Positions 1 through 6,712 of a stretch of DNA of 11,818 nucleotides are shown in pieces. Numbering within the stretch: position 1 is the stretch's first letter; each line of letters opens with the position of its first letter. Below the pieces are notes generated by a model that did not search any database, had not been told where the DNA came from, and worked only from the letters and a program-made list of their open reading frames with translations. Source of the stretch: Pseudomonadota bacterium (GTDB taxonomy: Bacteria; Myxococcota; UBA9042; PHBI01); contig SYAK01000316.1 of the NCBI GenBank assembly GCA_005788935.1, positions 1 to 11,818 of the forward strand. Direction: 5' to 3'. The position numbers and the translations under genes were made by a program.

Positions 1-117
1 GGGCGCGATCGTCTTGCAGACCAGGTAGGCCGCTTTGGGCGCCTCGCCGGCATCGACCAGCGCGGCCACGCGGCTGACCAGCGCGCCGGTGGCCTCCGTC
101 GCGCAGACGGCCATCAT
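1..117 (-). CDS. Possible partial or broken minus-strand gene running off the left edge
   Basis: An open minus-strand frame of 39 codons begins at two adjacent ATGs (115-117 and 112-114) and runs off the window start. An in-frame TGA lies just upstream. The part from about position 95 leftwards reads like real protein (ALVSRVAALVDAGEAPKAAY, then LVCKTIAP), with nearly all third positions G or C. Its first residues lie antisense to the MalQ remnant and there is no convincing ribosome-binding site. I suspect the true N-terminus has been lost and the ATG is accidental. I do not recognise the family; an acyl-CoA dehydrogenase-like helical segment is only a guess. It could also be chance coding in GC-rich DNA. 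Confidence 0.3.
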   Translation of the reverse strand, partial: MMAVCATEATGALVSRVAALVDAGEAPKAAYLVCKTIAP

Positions 118-304
118 CCCGCTTCAGGACGTGCTCTGCCTCGACTCGGGGGCCCGCATGAACACGCCTGGCACGGCCGAGGGCAACTGGCGCTGGCGCG
201 TCCGCGGTGAGGCCTTCAACACCCCGCTCGCGCTGCGCCTCCGCGGTCTCGCCACGCTCTACGGGCGTTTACCCTCTGTACGCGCGCCTGTGTTGCCGGA
301 CTGA
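89..304 (+). pseudogene. malQ: C-terminal remnant of 4-alpha-glucanotransferase (amylomaltase, GH77)
   Basis: The frame ends at TGA 302-304 and reads as the C-terminus of MalQ. It contains IIPLQDVL, then ARMNTPGTAEGNWRWR, then LRGLATLYGR, which match the family's conserved LQDxLGLGxEARMNxPGTxxGNWxWR tail. MalQ transfers maltodextrin segments in the cytosol and supplies longer glucans to glycogen phosphorylase. Only about 70 of the usual 500 or more residues are present. The same frame is stopped by TAG at 26-28, and homology seems to begin only near position 89 (VASVAQTAII). A Cys replaces the usual Gly after DVL. The catalytic barrel is missing from the window, so this is a truncated remnant, or an assembly or rearrangement junction, rather than an active gene. 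Confidence 0.7.
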
Positions 305-644
305 CGTGACCGCCCCCTCGGACCGGCCTTGCGAGCGACCGAGCGCTCACTGAGCGCGCTGACGGAGGCACGGTGCCAGGAGAGGCTGACGCGTTGGGCG
401 CCAGTCGCATGGGGCCTGGGTGAACCGCAGGCCGCGCACGGCGCGAAGACACACCCGGCCGCACTTCCTGCCGCATCAGATGCGATTTCGTGGTCGCGCG
501 CGGCGGCCAATGTCAAACCTCTGCCAACGCGCGGAACGTGCTCGGAAACGGCTCGGTCGCGTGGTTAGGGTCGAGGTGGGTGGCGAGCAGCGCCAGAGAC
601 CGCTCGAGGTCTCCGCGCCTGAGGGCCACCCCGCAAGGACCGCC
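305..644. other. Gene-free interval of 340 bases before the desaturase
   Basis: No supported gene lies here. The desaturase frame stays open upstream to an ATG at 420, but that 75-residue extension is Arg/Pro-rich shadow coding and lacks family similarity. A short inverted repeat, GCGCTCA-c-TGAGCGC (343-357), follows the MalQ remnant's stop by about 40 bases. It lacks a T-run and has a 1-5 base loop, so it is at best a weak terminator. I see no convincing promoter for the desaturase, although one must exist here or further left if the gene is expressed. Confidence 0.6.
635..639 (+). promoter_or_regulatory. Ribosome-binding site that sets the desaturase start
   Basis: AAGGA lies five bases before ATG 645. 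It decides for this start over the in-frame ATGs further upstream, which lack such a site. Confidence 0.65.
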
Positions 645-1727
645 ATGATCTCCACCCAGCACATCCGCGAGCTCCGCACCGAGCTTCGCGCCGCCGGCGT
701 CTTCGAGCATCAGGAGGGCCGCACCTGGCTCGAGCTGCTGCTGTTGCTGTCCGTCTTCGGTGCGGCGACCGCGCTCACCGCCGTCTACGGCCTGCCGCTC
801 GCCTTCCTGACCGTGCCTTTGGCGGCCTTCTCCCTGACCTCGGCGGTGATGCTCGGCCACGAGGGCGGCCATGGGGCGCTCTCGTCGAGCCGTTTCCGCA
901 ACGAGCTGATGCTTCACCTCACGTTTCCGCTCATCGGAGGCATGAGTGCGCGCTACTGGAAGCACAAGCACAATGTGCTCCACCACGGGCATCCGAACGT
1001 TCCGGACCACGACGAGGACCTTCAGCTGTGGCCCATGGCGGCGACCCGCGCACATCACGACGCGAGCCCGGCGCCCCTGCGTTGGTTCCAGAAGCATCTC
1101 CAAGGGTTCGCCTTCTGGCCCCTCACGTCCTTCCTGACGTGGACGATCCGCGCGAGCAGCGTGACCCACCTCATCCGCGACGGCCAGCGCGGCCGCCGTG
1201 GCGGCTGGTACTGGCTCGACGTCGCGATGTTCGTGATGCACCACGTCGTGTGGCTCGTCATCCCCTCGTTCTTCTTCGACCTTGGGTCGGTGTTCGCCTT
1301 CTATCTCGCGCTCTGGGCCCTCATCAGCGTGTCGCTCTCCGCCATCTTCGTGCCAGCCCACATCGGGCTGCCGGTCGTCGACGCCTGCGACAACGGCTGG
1401 CTGCTCCAGCTTCAGACGACGCGCAACCTCGCGATGCCCAGGGCGCTCGGGTGGTTCTTCATGGGCCTCGACCGCCAGGTCGAGCACCATCTCTTCCCGC
1501 GCCTCCCGCACCGCAACCTGCCGCGCGCGGCCGCGATCGTCGAGGCGTGGGCCAACCGCATCGGGGCCCCGTATCAGACCATCAACTACGCCAGCGGGCT
1601 CGCGCAGGTCACGCGCCACATGTTCCGCGCCTGGGACGACCCGGCGACCACCATCACGTCGGGGGTCCCGCTCGCGATGCCCGTCTCCGAGTCTCCCGAC
1701 AGCGGCCGCGCCCCCCAGGCCGCCTGA
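645..1727 (+). CDS. Membrane fatty acid desaturase (acyl-lipid / front-end type)
   Basis: The 360-residue product is a di-iron integral-membrane desaturase (FA_desaturase superfamily) that introduces a cis double bond into membrane acyl chains using O2 and an electron donor. All three histidine boxes are present: HEGGH at 72-76, HNVLHH at 109-114 and QVEHH at 278-282. The glutamine-started third box is the hallmark of front-end (delta-5/delta-6-like) and related acyl-lipid desaturases, but regiospecificity cannot be read from sequence. Hydrophobic stretches at about 29-70, 151-170 and 190-235 give the expected paired membrane hairpins. There is no N-terminal cytochrome b5 domain, so electrons must come from a separate ferredoxin or cytochrome. 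The start at 645 is supported by AAGGA. The gene is followed by a hairpin and is probably monocistronic. Confidence 0.9.
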   Translation: MISTQHIRELRTELRAAGVFEHQEGRTWLELLLLLSVFGAATALTAVYGLPLAFLTVPLAAFSLTSAVMLGHEGGHGALSSSRFRNELMLHLTFPLIGGMSARYWKHKHNVLHHGHPNVPDHDEDLQLWPMAATRAHHDASPAPLRWFQKHLQGFAFWPLTSFLTWTIRASSVTHLIRDGQRGRRGGWYWLDVAMFVMHHVVWLVIPSFFFDLGSVFAFYLALWALISVSLSAIFVPAHIGLPVVDACDNGWLLQLQTTRNLAMPRALGWFFMGLDRQVEHHLFPRLPHRNLPRAAAIVEAWANRIGAPYQTINYASGLAQVTRHMFRAWDDPATTITSGVPLAMPVSESPDSGRAPQAA

Positions 1728-1750
1728 GCCGCTCGCGTCCTCCGAAGTCG

Positions 1751-1779
1751 CCGCGTCCCTGGCGCTCCAGGGTCCGCGG
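1751..1779 (+). terminator. Stem-loop after the desaturase, candidate terminator
   Basis: CCGCG-t-CCCTGG-cgct-CCAGGG-tc-CGCGG forms an 11-bp stem with a small internal loop and a tetraloop, 23 bases after the stop codon. The following DNA (atccttcgcagttc) has only scattered T residues, so this is not a classic intrinsic terminator. It may act with Rho or as a 3' stabilising hairpin. Confidence 0.5.
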
Positions 1780-1811
1780 ATCCTTCGCAGTTCGCAATAT
1801 CGCATGTGCGC

Positions 1812-1817
1812 TTGACA
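1812..1817 (+). promoter_or_regulatory. Perfect TTGACA hexamer, possible -35 box
   Basis: TTGACA occurs about 90 bases before the secreted-protein gene, with a second TTGAC seven bases later. No good -10 hexamer stands 16-18 bases downstream, so this is only a weak candidate. Confidence 0.2.
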
Positions 1818-1893
1818 CTTGACGCCTCCGTGCTGTCTTCGCGGGACCATCGCCTTGGCCTTGCGCCTCGCCCCCGCGATGCACGCCCCCCTC

Positions 1894-1898
1894 AGGAG
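1894..1898 (+). promoter_or_regulatory. Ribosome-binding site of the secreted-protein gene
   Basis: AGGAG lies seven bases before ATG 1906. It selects this start, which begins a clean signal peptide, over the in-frame ATG at 1879 and a CTTGACGCC-region start further left. Confidence 0.7.
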
Positions 1899-1905
1899 TC
1901 ATGCC

Positions 1906-3192
1906 ATGCGTTCTTCGACGCTTTTGAGAGTTGCGCCCGTCGCGGCTGTGCTGGTTGCCCCGCTCGGTGCGGCCCACGCCGAGACACCAGCCCCGTTCCT
2001 CGACGACGCCTCCGCGTTTTATGACGTGGAAAATTTCGAGCAGTCGGTCAACGACTCGCCGACGACCTTCTGGGCGCTCAAGGCTGGCGTGCGCGTCGTC
2101 GGCGAGGTGGCCGACCGCAGCGTGCTTCGCATGGTCATCCGCAAGGGCTCGAAGGTGCTCGGAGACGTCCGCTGCGAGACCCGGAGCCGCTTCAACAAGG
2201 TCGACAAGCGCACCCTGCCGCACGTCTTCGCCGAGCGCTGCTCGGACCGTCAACAGCGCTTCACCGAGACAGGCGAGGTCGAGGTCGAGTGGCACCTCAT
2301 CGACGGCGACACGGACGCGGACACCGTCCTTGGCCGCCACACGATCATGGTCCGCCTCGCGCCGAACACGGACCCCGGCTCGATGAAGCCGTGGTACCCG
2401 CATTTTCTCATCGATCGGCACGGCGAACTGCTCAGCACCGTCCTCTACCACCGCCCCGCGGGCTGGCACGACTATGTCGCGGGGGCCTCCGGGCGCCCGG
2501 GTGGCTCGAACGTCGACCTCGTCGTCTCGGCCTCTCCCCTCTGGGGCGGCGACGACGCGACGCGCTCGAGCTGGCTCCGCTGCAGCGTCGACGGGCAGCG
2601 CGTCGACCTCAAGACCCGCTACGACAACGGCAACATGAGCGGTGACCGCACGGACGCCGTGAACGTCAGCGACGTCGACGCGACCTACGCACAGAGCGTC
2701 CTGCCGAACCCGGCTGGCGACAACCCCCGCGTCGTGAACGATCATTTCGTCTTCCGCCGCTATTACCTGCGGCTGCCGCTGTCCTTCGGCGCCCCGAAGT
2801 CCGAGCTGACCGCCACCCCGATGACGCCCGGCCGCTGGGAGTGCGACTGGCGCAGCGGGTCCAATCAGTCCTTGCGCGTCTTCCGCTGGACCGTCGGGGC
2901 CGACGGCCGCGCCGAGGCCCACGCCGAGCAGACGGAAGGCGGGGTTCAGCTGTTTCCGGGCGCCGTCGCCGTCGAGACGGTGGTCCCACCTGGCAGCCCG
3001 CTTGACCACCGCATCGACGCAGCCGCCCCCGAGAAGCGCGCGTGGAGCGGGCGCGGGCTGAAGTCCGAGGTCATGCGCGGCCTCGCGAAGACGCTCAAGT
3101 CGGTCGGGGAGCCCGTGCCGAAAGAGCCGAGCGCGAAGGGCGGTGGCAAGGCCCCCGCAGGCAAGGCGCCTGCTGGCAAGGCCCGGCGCTGA
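1906..3192 (+). CDS. Secreted protein of unknown function with two cysteine pairs
   Basis: I do not recognise a family for this 428-residue protein. It opens with a standard signal peptide (MRSSTLLRVA core, hydrophobic to residue 20, probable cleavage after AHA at 25), so the mature protein is exported. The mature part has four cysteines at 90, 112, 226 and 313, which suggests two disulfide-bonded beta-rich halves (about 55-150 and 200-335). Conspicuous stretches are MKPWYPHFLIDRHGELLS (160-177) and NDHFVFRRYYLRLPLSFG (278-295). The C-terminus (about 405-428) is a flexible Lys/Ala/Gly/Pro tail with three GKAxx units that could bind a polyanion such as DNA or LPS, which is inference. The gene stands alone: a hairpin separates it from the desaturase and it converges with the nuclease gene 40 bases away. 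No catalytic motif was seen. Confidence 0.75.
   Translation: MRSSTLLRVAPVAAVLVAPLGAAHAETPAPFLDDASAFYDVENFEQSVNDSPTTFWALKAGVRVVGEVADRSVLRMVIRKGSKVLGDVRCETRSRFNKVDKRTLPHVFAERCSDRQQRFTETGEVEVEWHLIDGDTDADTVLGRHTIMVRLAPNTDPGSMKPWYPHFLIDRHGELLSTVLYHRPAGWHDYVAGASGRPGGSNVDLVVSASPLWGGDDATRSSWLRCSVDGQRVDLKTRYDNGNMSGDRTDAVNVSDVDATYAQSVLPNPAGDNPRVVNDHFVFRRYYLRLPLSFGAPKSELTATPMTPGRWECDWRSGSNQSLRVFRWTVGADGRAEAHAEQTEGGVQLFPGAVAVETVVPPGSPLDHRIDAAAPEKRAWSGRGLKSEVMRGLAKTLKSVGEPVPKEPSAKGGGKAPAGKAPAGKARR
3145..3189 (+). repeat. Three 15-bp tandem repeats encoding a GKAPA tail
   Basis: Three consecutive 15-base units each begin GGCAAGGC (3145, 3160, 3175). They encode GKAPA, GKAPA and GKARR at the end of the secreted protein. 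The number of units may vary between strains by slippage. Confidence 0.75.
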
Positions 3193-3209
3193 GGCCGCGC
3201 CAGCAGGCG
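3167..3209. terminator. Perfect 11-bp inverted repeat across the stop codon, candidate bidirectional terminator
   Basis: CGCCTGCTGGC (3167-3177) and its exact reverse complement GCCAGCAGGCG (3199-3209) enclose 21 bases that include the TGA at 3190-3192. It sits between two convergent genes whose stops are 40 bases apart, where a shared terminator would be expected. No T-run follows on either strand. Confidence 0.35.
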
Positions 3210-3232
3210 TCAGGCAGGCCTTCGACAGCGAG

Positions 3233-4063
3233 TCAGCGCCCGTTGGGGCGTGGCTCGTGCGGTAGCGGGGCGTCCAGGTGCGAGGGGCCGTGCATGCGGT
3301 TGCGCTCGCCCTCCGCGCCCTTCATGCAGCGGGCCTTTCGGTCGCCGTAGCGTGCGTCGAACGGAATGTAGACCATGCAGCTCCCGGCGTGGCAGAAGAC
3401 GTCGCAGGGCTTGAAGACCGCTTCGTGTGCGACGCTCCACGTCTCGCCCGTGCGGGTGTCGGCGACACGGTTGTAGGTCTTCGACTCGCGACGGTCGTCA
3501 TCCCCTGGCTTCTCATCGACCGAGTGGACGCTCGTCACGATGCCATTCGGGACGCCGTGCTTCCACATGCCGAGCCGCTTGGCCTGGGCCGTGTGTTGCA
3601 GCGCGAGCAGCTTCGGGTCGGCCTCTTCCTTGTTGTAGGCGTAGACGTGCCCAAGGCCCTCGGCGATGAGCTTCTCCCGAAGCTCGGGGCATGTCACGAG
3701 CGCGCGCCCGTACCCACCGCCCGCCTCTTCGGTCTGGCACTTCCAGGCGCCGCCGCGCGCGACCTCGGTCGCGGCCTTGTGGACGCGGTGGAAGTCCCAG
3801 CCGTGCCCGTCGCCCCAGAAGTGGACCGGCCCGTAGGACTCCAGCGTGTTGTAGCCCTTGAGTCGCGCCTTGAAGCCCTTCCGCGCCCCCTCCATCACCG
3901 TGAAGGTGTCGCCATCTCCCCAGTTGACGCGCTCGGATTTGCCATCGAGGACGAGGGTCTGCTTGGTCTTCGTCGGGGCGTCGTCGTCGGGACCGTCGGC
4001 ATGGACCGACGTGGGGGCCGCGAGGCAGGCGGTGATGGCGAGCGTCCTGAACAGGCGTGTCAT
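3233..4063 (-). CDS. Secreted thermonuclease-family (SNase-like) protein with a Cys-rich C-terminal domain
   Basis: The 276-residue protein has a signal peptide (MTRLFRTLAI..., cleavage probably after VHA at 22) and an SNase domain at about 42-170. Aligned by eye to staphylococcal nuclease, DGDT at 50-53 supplies the D21 equivalent (D52), R67 matches R35, E75 matches E43, and R120 in GYGR matches R87. The calcium ligand D40 is replaced by Asn (N72 in YNTLE, against the usual xDTPE). C109 and C125 probably pair. A second part (about 195-250) has cysteines at 220, 224, 229 and 246 around CMVYIPFDARYG; I cannot name it. If active, it would cleave nucleic acid outside the cytoplasm; the Asn may alter or abolish calcium dependence. 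The start at 4063 is one base after the glgP stop, with its ribosome-binding site inside glgP's last codons, so it is probably co-transcribed and translationally coupled. Confidence 0.85.
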   Translation of the reverse strand: MTRLFRTLAITACLAAPTSVHADGPDDDAPTKTKQTLVLDGKSERVNWGDGDTFTVMEGARKGFKARLKGYNTLESYGPVHFWGDGHGWDFHRVHKAATEVARGGAWKCQTEEAGGGYGRALVTCPELREKLIAEGLGHVYAYNKEEADPKLLALQHTAQAKRLGMWKHGVPNGIVTSVHSVDEKPGDDDRRESKTYNRVADTRTGETWSVAHEAVFKPCDVFCHAGSCMVYIPFDARYGDRKARCMKGAEGERNRMHGPSHLDAPLPHEPRPNGR

Positions 4064-4064
4064 G

Positions 4065-6632
4065 TTACTCCCAGAAGATGACAGGGATCTCGCGTGCGGG
4101 GGCCGCGCAGGCGGTGATGGTGCGAACCCGCAGCACGCAGCCTGCATGCCCGGCGTGCGACGGAGACCAGGCGCCCGTGTAGCGATGCCAGCCAGGGCCT
4201 TGCTCGCTCGCGCTAGTCGGGCCGAGCTCGATGACGTCCTCGTCCGTCACGTGGCGCATGCCGTCGAGCTGGCCCGCGACGACCTCGACCACGACATGTT
4301 CGGGCGGGATGACGCCGAGGAAGATGTCCGCCCGGATCGGGATTTCTTGACGGACGTTCACGTCGTAGGGGGCCTCGAAGAGCACGTCGCCGACCTTCGC
4401 GCGCCCCCAATTGCGGTAGATGAGGGACGCCGAAGCCGCGAGCGCCCGCGCCTCGGCGAAGTCGTGGGCGGCATCCGCACGCCCGCGGCGCGAGGCCGGC
4501 AGGTAGAAGCGGTCCGCGTAATCGCGGACCATTCGCCCCGTCGAGAACGGCGCGGTCAGCGTGTTCATCGAGCGCTTGACGCGTGCCATCCAGCGTTCGG
4601 GGAGGCCCTCGGCGCTGCGAGCGTAGAACTCGGGGATGACCGAGTTCTCGAGGATGTCCATCAGCTCGCAGGCCTCGATGGCGTCGCCGAGGTCGGCGTC
4701 CTCGTGCAGCTCGCCGCGGCCGATGGCCCAGCCGTTGTCGCCGTCCCAGGCCTCGGCCCACCAGCCATCCAGGATGCTGAGGTTAAGACCGCCGTTGCCG
4801 ACGACCTTCATGCCCGAGGTGCCCGAGGCCTCCTTCGGGCGGCGCGGGTTGTTCAGCCACACGTCGACGCCCTGGACGAGCATCCGGGCGACCCCCATGT
4901 CGTACTCCTCGATGAAGGCGATGCGCTTGCGCACGGCCGGGTCACGGGCGAAGTGGACGATGGTCTGGATGAGTTCCTTCGCAGGCAAATCCTGCGGGTG
5001 CGCCTTGCCCGCGACGATGATCTGCACCGGCCGGTCCGGGTTCGTCAGCAGCTCGCGCAGGCGCTCCGGGTCGCGCAGCAGCAGGGTCGCGCGCGTGTAG
5101 GTCGCGAAGCGCCGGGCGAAGCCGATGGTCAGGACGTTCGGGTCGAGGACCTCGCCAGCGGCCTTGATCTCGGCCGCGGACAGGCGCAGCCGCTCGGCCT
5201 GGGCCTTCGAGCGCGCGCGCACGAAGTCGACGAGGCGGCTCCGCAGCTTGCCGTGGGTGTCCCAGATCTCGGCGTCCGGCACGGCGTCGAACGACACCGC
5301 GTGGTCGGCGAGGGCCACATCGTCGCGCCAGGCGTGGCCCACGTGCGCGTCGCAGAGGGCGCGCATCTCCGGGGCGATCCAGGTGGCGGTGTGGATACCG
5401 TTCGTAATACCGTCAATCGGCACCTCGTCACTCTCGAGGCCCGGCCACATCTTCTGCCACATCTCGCGCGACACCTCGCCGTGAAGCAGCGAGACGCCGT
5501 TGACGAGGCCGGCCGTGCGCAGCGCGCAATACGCCATGTTGAAGCCGCGCTCGACCAGCTTGTCGCCTTCGTGGGCGCCGAGCCGGAGAAAGGTCCCGCG
5601 GTCGACCCCGAGCTCTTCGTGGATGCGCGGCAGGAAACGGTCGAGCTGCGCCTTCGAGAAGATGTCGAAACCGGCTGGCACCGGCGTGTGGGTCGTGAAG
5701 ACGGTCGTCATCGCGCACGCCTCGCGCGCCTCGAGGAACGACAGGCCGAGGCGGTGACGCAGGTCGACAATGCGGGCGAGCGACATGAAGGCCGAGTGGC
5801 CCTCGTTCAGGTGGAAGACCGTCGGCGACAGGCCGAGCGCCTGGAGCACATAGAAGCCGGCCATCCCGAGGACAATTTCCTGCTTGCAGCGGTAGTCGCG
5901 GTCACCGCCGTAGAGGCGGTAGGTGATGGCGCGGTCGTCGGGCGTGTTCTCGGCGAGGTTCGTGTCGAGCAGGAACACGCGCGAGCGGCCGACGGTGACC
6001 TCCCACGCGCGGACGCCCACCATCCGGTCCTCGATGGCCACGTTCACGTGCACGGGGCGGCCGTCGGGGGTGTGGGCGAGGCGCATGGGAAGCATGCGGA
6101 AGTCGTTGTCATACGGCAGCTCCTGCTGCCAGCCGTCCTGATTCAGGTACTGGCGGAAGTAGCCTTCCTGGTACGCGAGGCCGACGCCGACGAACGGGAG
6201 CCCGAGGTCGGAGGCGGCCTTCACGTGGTCGCCCGCGAGGACGCCGAGGCCGCCGGAGTAGATGGGGAGCGACTCGCTCAGACCGTACTCGGCGCAGAAG
6301 TAGGCGACGAGGACCTGGTCGCGCTCGGCCCCGAGCGACGTCCCGGCCCACGTCGGTCCGTGGAGCGAGGCGTGCAGCCGGTCCGAGGCCGCCGCGAGGT
6401 CCGCGAGGAAGGCTGCATCGGCCGCGACGGCCTCGAGACGGGCCTGCGACACCCGGGCGAGGAGGGCCACCGGGTTGTGGTTGGCGGCGTGCCAGAGCGG
6501 CTCGTCGACGCGACGGAAGAGGTCCTGCACCTCGGGGTGCCACGTCCAGACGAGGTCGTGCGCGAGGGCGTCGAGCGGCCGCAGCGCCTCGGGGATGATG
6601 GGCGTGATGTTGAACGTCTGGATGCGCGGCAT
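4065..6632 (-). CDS. glgP: Alpha-glucan (glycogen/maltodextrin) phosphorylase, GT35
   Basis: The 855-residue cytosolic enzyme uses phosphate to release glucose-1-phosphate from the non-reducing ends of alpha-1,4-glucans, with pyridoxal phosphate as cofactor. Length and motifs match the Rv1328-type branch (TIGR02094-like) rather than the E. coli GlgP/MalP branch. An N-terminal DUF3417-like region covers about 1-100. It is followed by YSGGLGVLAGDHVKAASDLG (125-144), HLNEGHSAF (274-282), THTPVPAGFD (314-323), NGIH (411-414) and the cofactor site EASGTSGMK, with the PLP lysine at 609. It looks intact and active. ATG 6632 is chosen because AGGA lies seven bases upstream and the family starts here; the frame is open further left without homology. 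It is first in an operon with the nuclease gene. The last ~140 residues (after about 710) form the C-terminal extension. Confidence 0.95.
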   Translation of the reverse strand: MPRIQTFNITPIIPEALRPLDALAHDLVWTWHPEVQDLFRRVDEPLWHAANHNPVALLARVSQARLEAVAADAAFLADLAAASDRLHASLHGPTWAGTSLGAERDQVLVAYFCAEYGLSESLPIYSGGLGVLAGDHVKAASDLGLPFVGVGLAYQEGYFRQYLNQDGWQQELPYDNDFRMLPMRLAHTPDGRPVHVNVAIEDRMVGVRAWEVTVGRSRVFLLDTNLAENTPDDRAITYRLYGGDRDYRCKQEIVLGMAGFYVLQALGLSPTVFHLNEGHSAFMSLARIVDLRHRLGLSFLEAREACAMTTVFTTHTPVPAGFDIFSKAQLDRFLPRIHEELGVDRGTFLRLGAHEGDKLVERGFNMAYCALRTAGLVNGVSLLHGEVSREMWQKMWPGLESDEVPIDGITNGIHTATWIAPEMRALCDAHVGHAWRDDVALADHAVSFDAVPDAEIWDTHGKLRSRLVDFVRARSKAQAERLRLSAAEIKAAGEVLDPNVLTIGFARRFATYTRATLLLRDPERLRELLTNPDRPVQIIVAGKAHPQDLPAKELIQTIVHFARDPAVRKRIAFIEEYDMGVARMLVQGVDVWLNNPRRPKEASGTSGMKVVGNGGLNLSILDGWWAEAWDGDNGWAIGRGELHEDADLGDAIEACELMDILENSVIPEFYARSAEGLPERWMARVKRSMNTLTAPFSTGRMVRDYADRFYLPASRRGRADAAHDFAEARALAASASLIYRNWGRAKVGDVLFEAPYDVNVRQEIPIRADIFLGVIPPEHVVVEVVAGQLDGMRHVTDEDVIELGPTSASEQGPGWHRYTGAWSPSHAGHAGCVLRVRTITACAAPAREIPVIFWE
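4068..4072 (-). promoter_or_regulatory. Ribosome-binding site of the nuclease, inside the end of glgP
   Basis: On the minus strand GGGAG, formed by the Trp and Glu codons that end glgP, lies five bases before ATG 4063. It overlaps the last sense codons and abuts the TAA stop, the arrangement of a translationally coupled pair. Confidence 0.7.
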
Positions 6633-6639
6633 GAGGCGG

Positions 6640-6643
6640 TCCT
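6640..6643 (-). promoter_or_regulatory. Ribosome-binding site of glgP
   Basis: AGGA on the minus strand is seven bases before ATG 6632. It supports this start over an in-frame extension reaching 6905. Confidence 0.6.
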
Positions 6644-6657
6644 GGCACGTGGGCGGG

Positions 6658-6676
6658 GCCGCGCGTGCGGCGCGGC
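6658..6676 (-). other. GC hairpin in the predicted glgP leader
   Basis: A perfect 7-bp stem (GCCGCGC / GCGCGGC) around a 5-base loop starts at the position predicted for the 5' end of the glgP mRNA. It could stabilise the transcript or modulate initiation. In DNA this GC-rich it could also be chance. Confidence 0.3.
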
Positions 6677-6683
6677 GCGGCGT

Positions 6684-6712
6684 ATCATGCCCGAGGACGA
6701 CGGAAAGTTGAA
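6684..6712 (-). promoter_or_regulatory. Candidate sigma70-like promoter of glgP
   Basis: On the minus strand TTCAAC (6707-6712) and CATGAT (6684-6689) stand exactly 17 bases apart, matching 3/6 and 4/6 of the consensus hexamers. This places the transcript start near 6677, about 45 bases before the glgP ATG. Matches this good occur by chance, so this is tentative. Confidence 0.3.

Noticed and set aside
343..357. Inverted repeat GCGCTCA-c-TGAGCGC after the MalQ remnant
   Set aside because: The loop is too tight, no T-run follows, and such short GC palindromes are frequent in this DNA.
420..644. An N-terminal 75-residue extension of the desaturase from ATG 420
   Set aside because: The extension is Arg-rich and unlike any desaturase N-terminus. 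ATG 645 has a well-placed AAGGA and gives a family-length product.
513..1850. A long minus-strand frame opposite the desaturase
   Set aside because: The plus strand carries all three desaturase histidine boxes. The antisense product is Arg/Glu/Gly-rich with no motif.
1654..3009. A long minus-strand frame opposite the unknown secreted protein
   Set aside because: The plus strand has a ribosome-binding site, a signal peptide and a normal residue mix. The minus frame has none of these.
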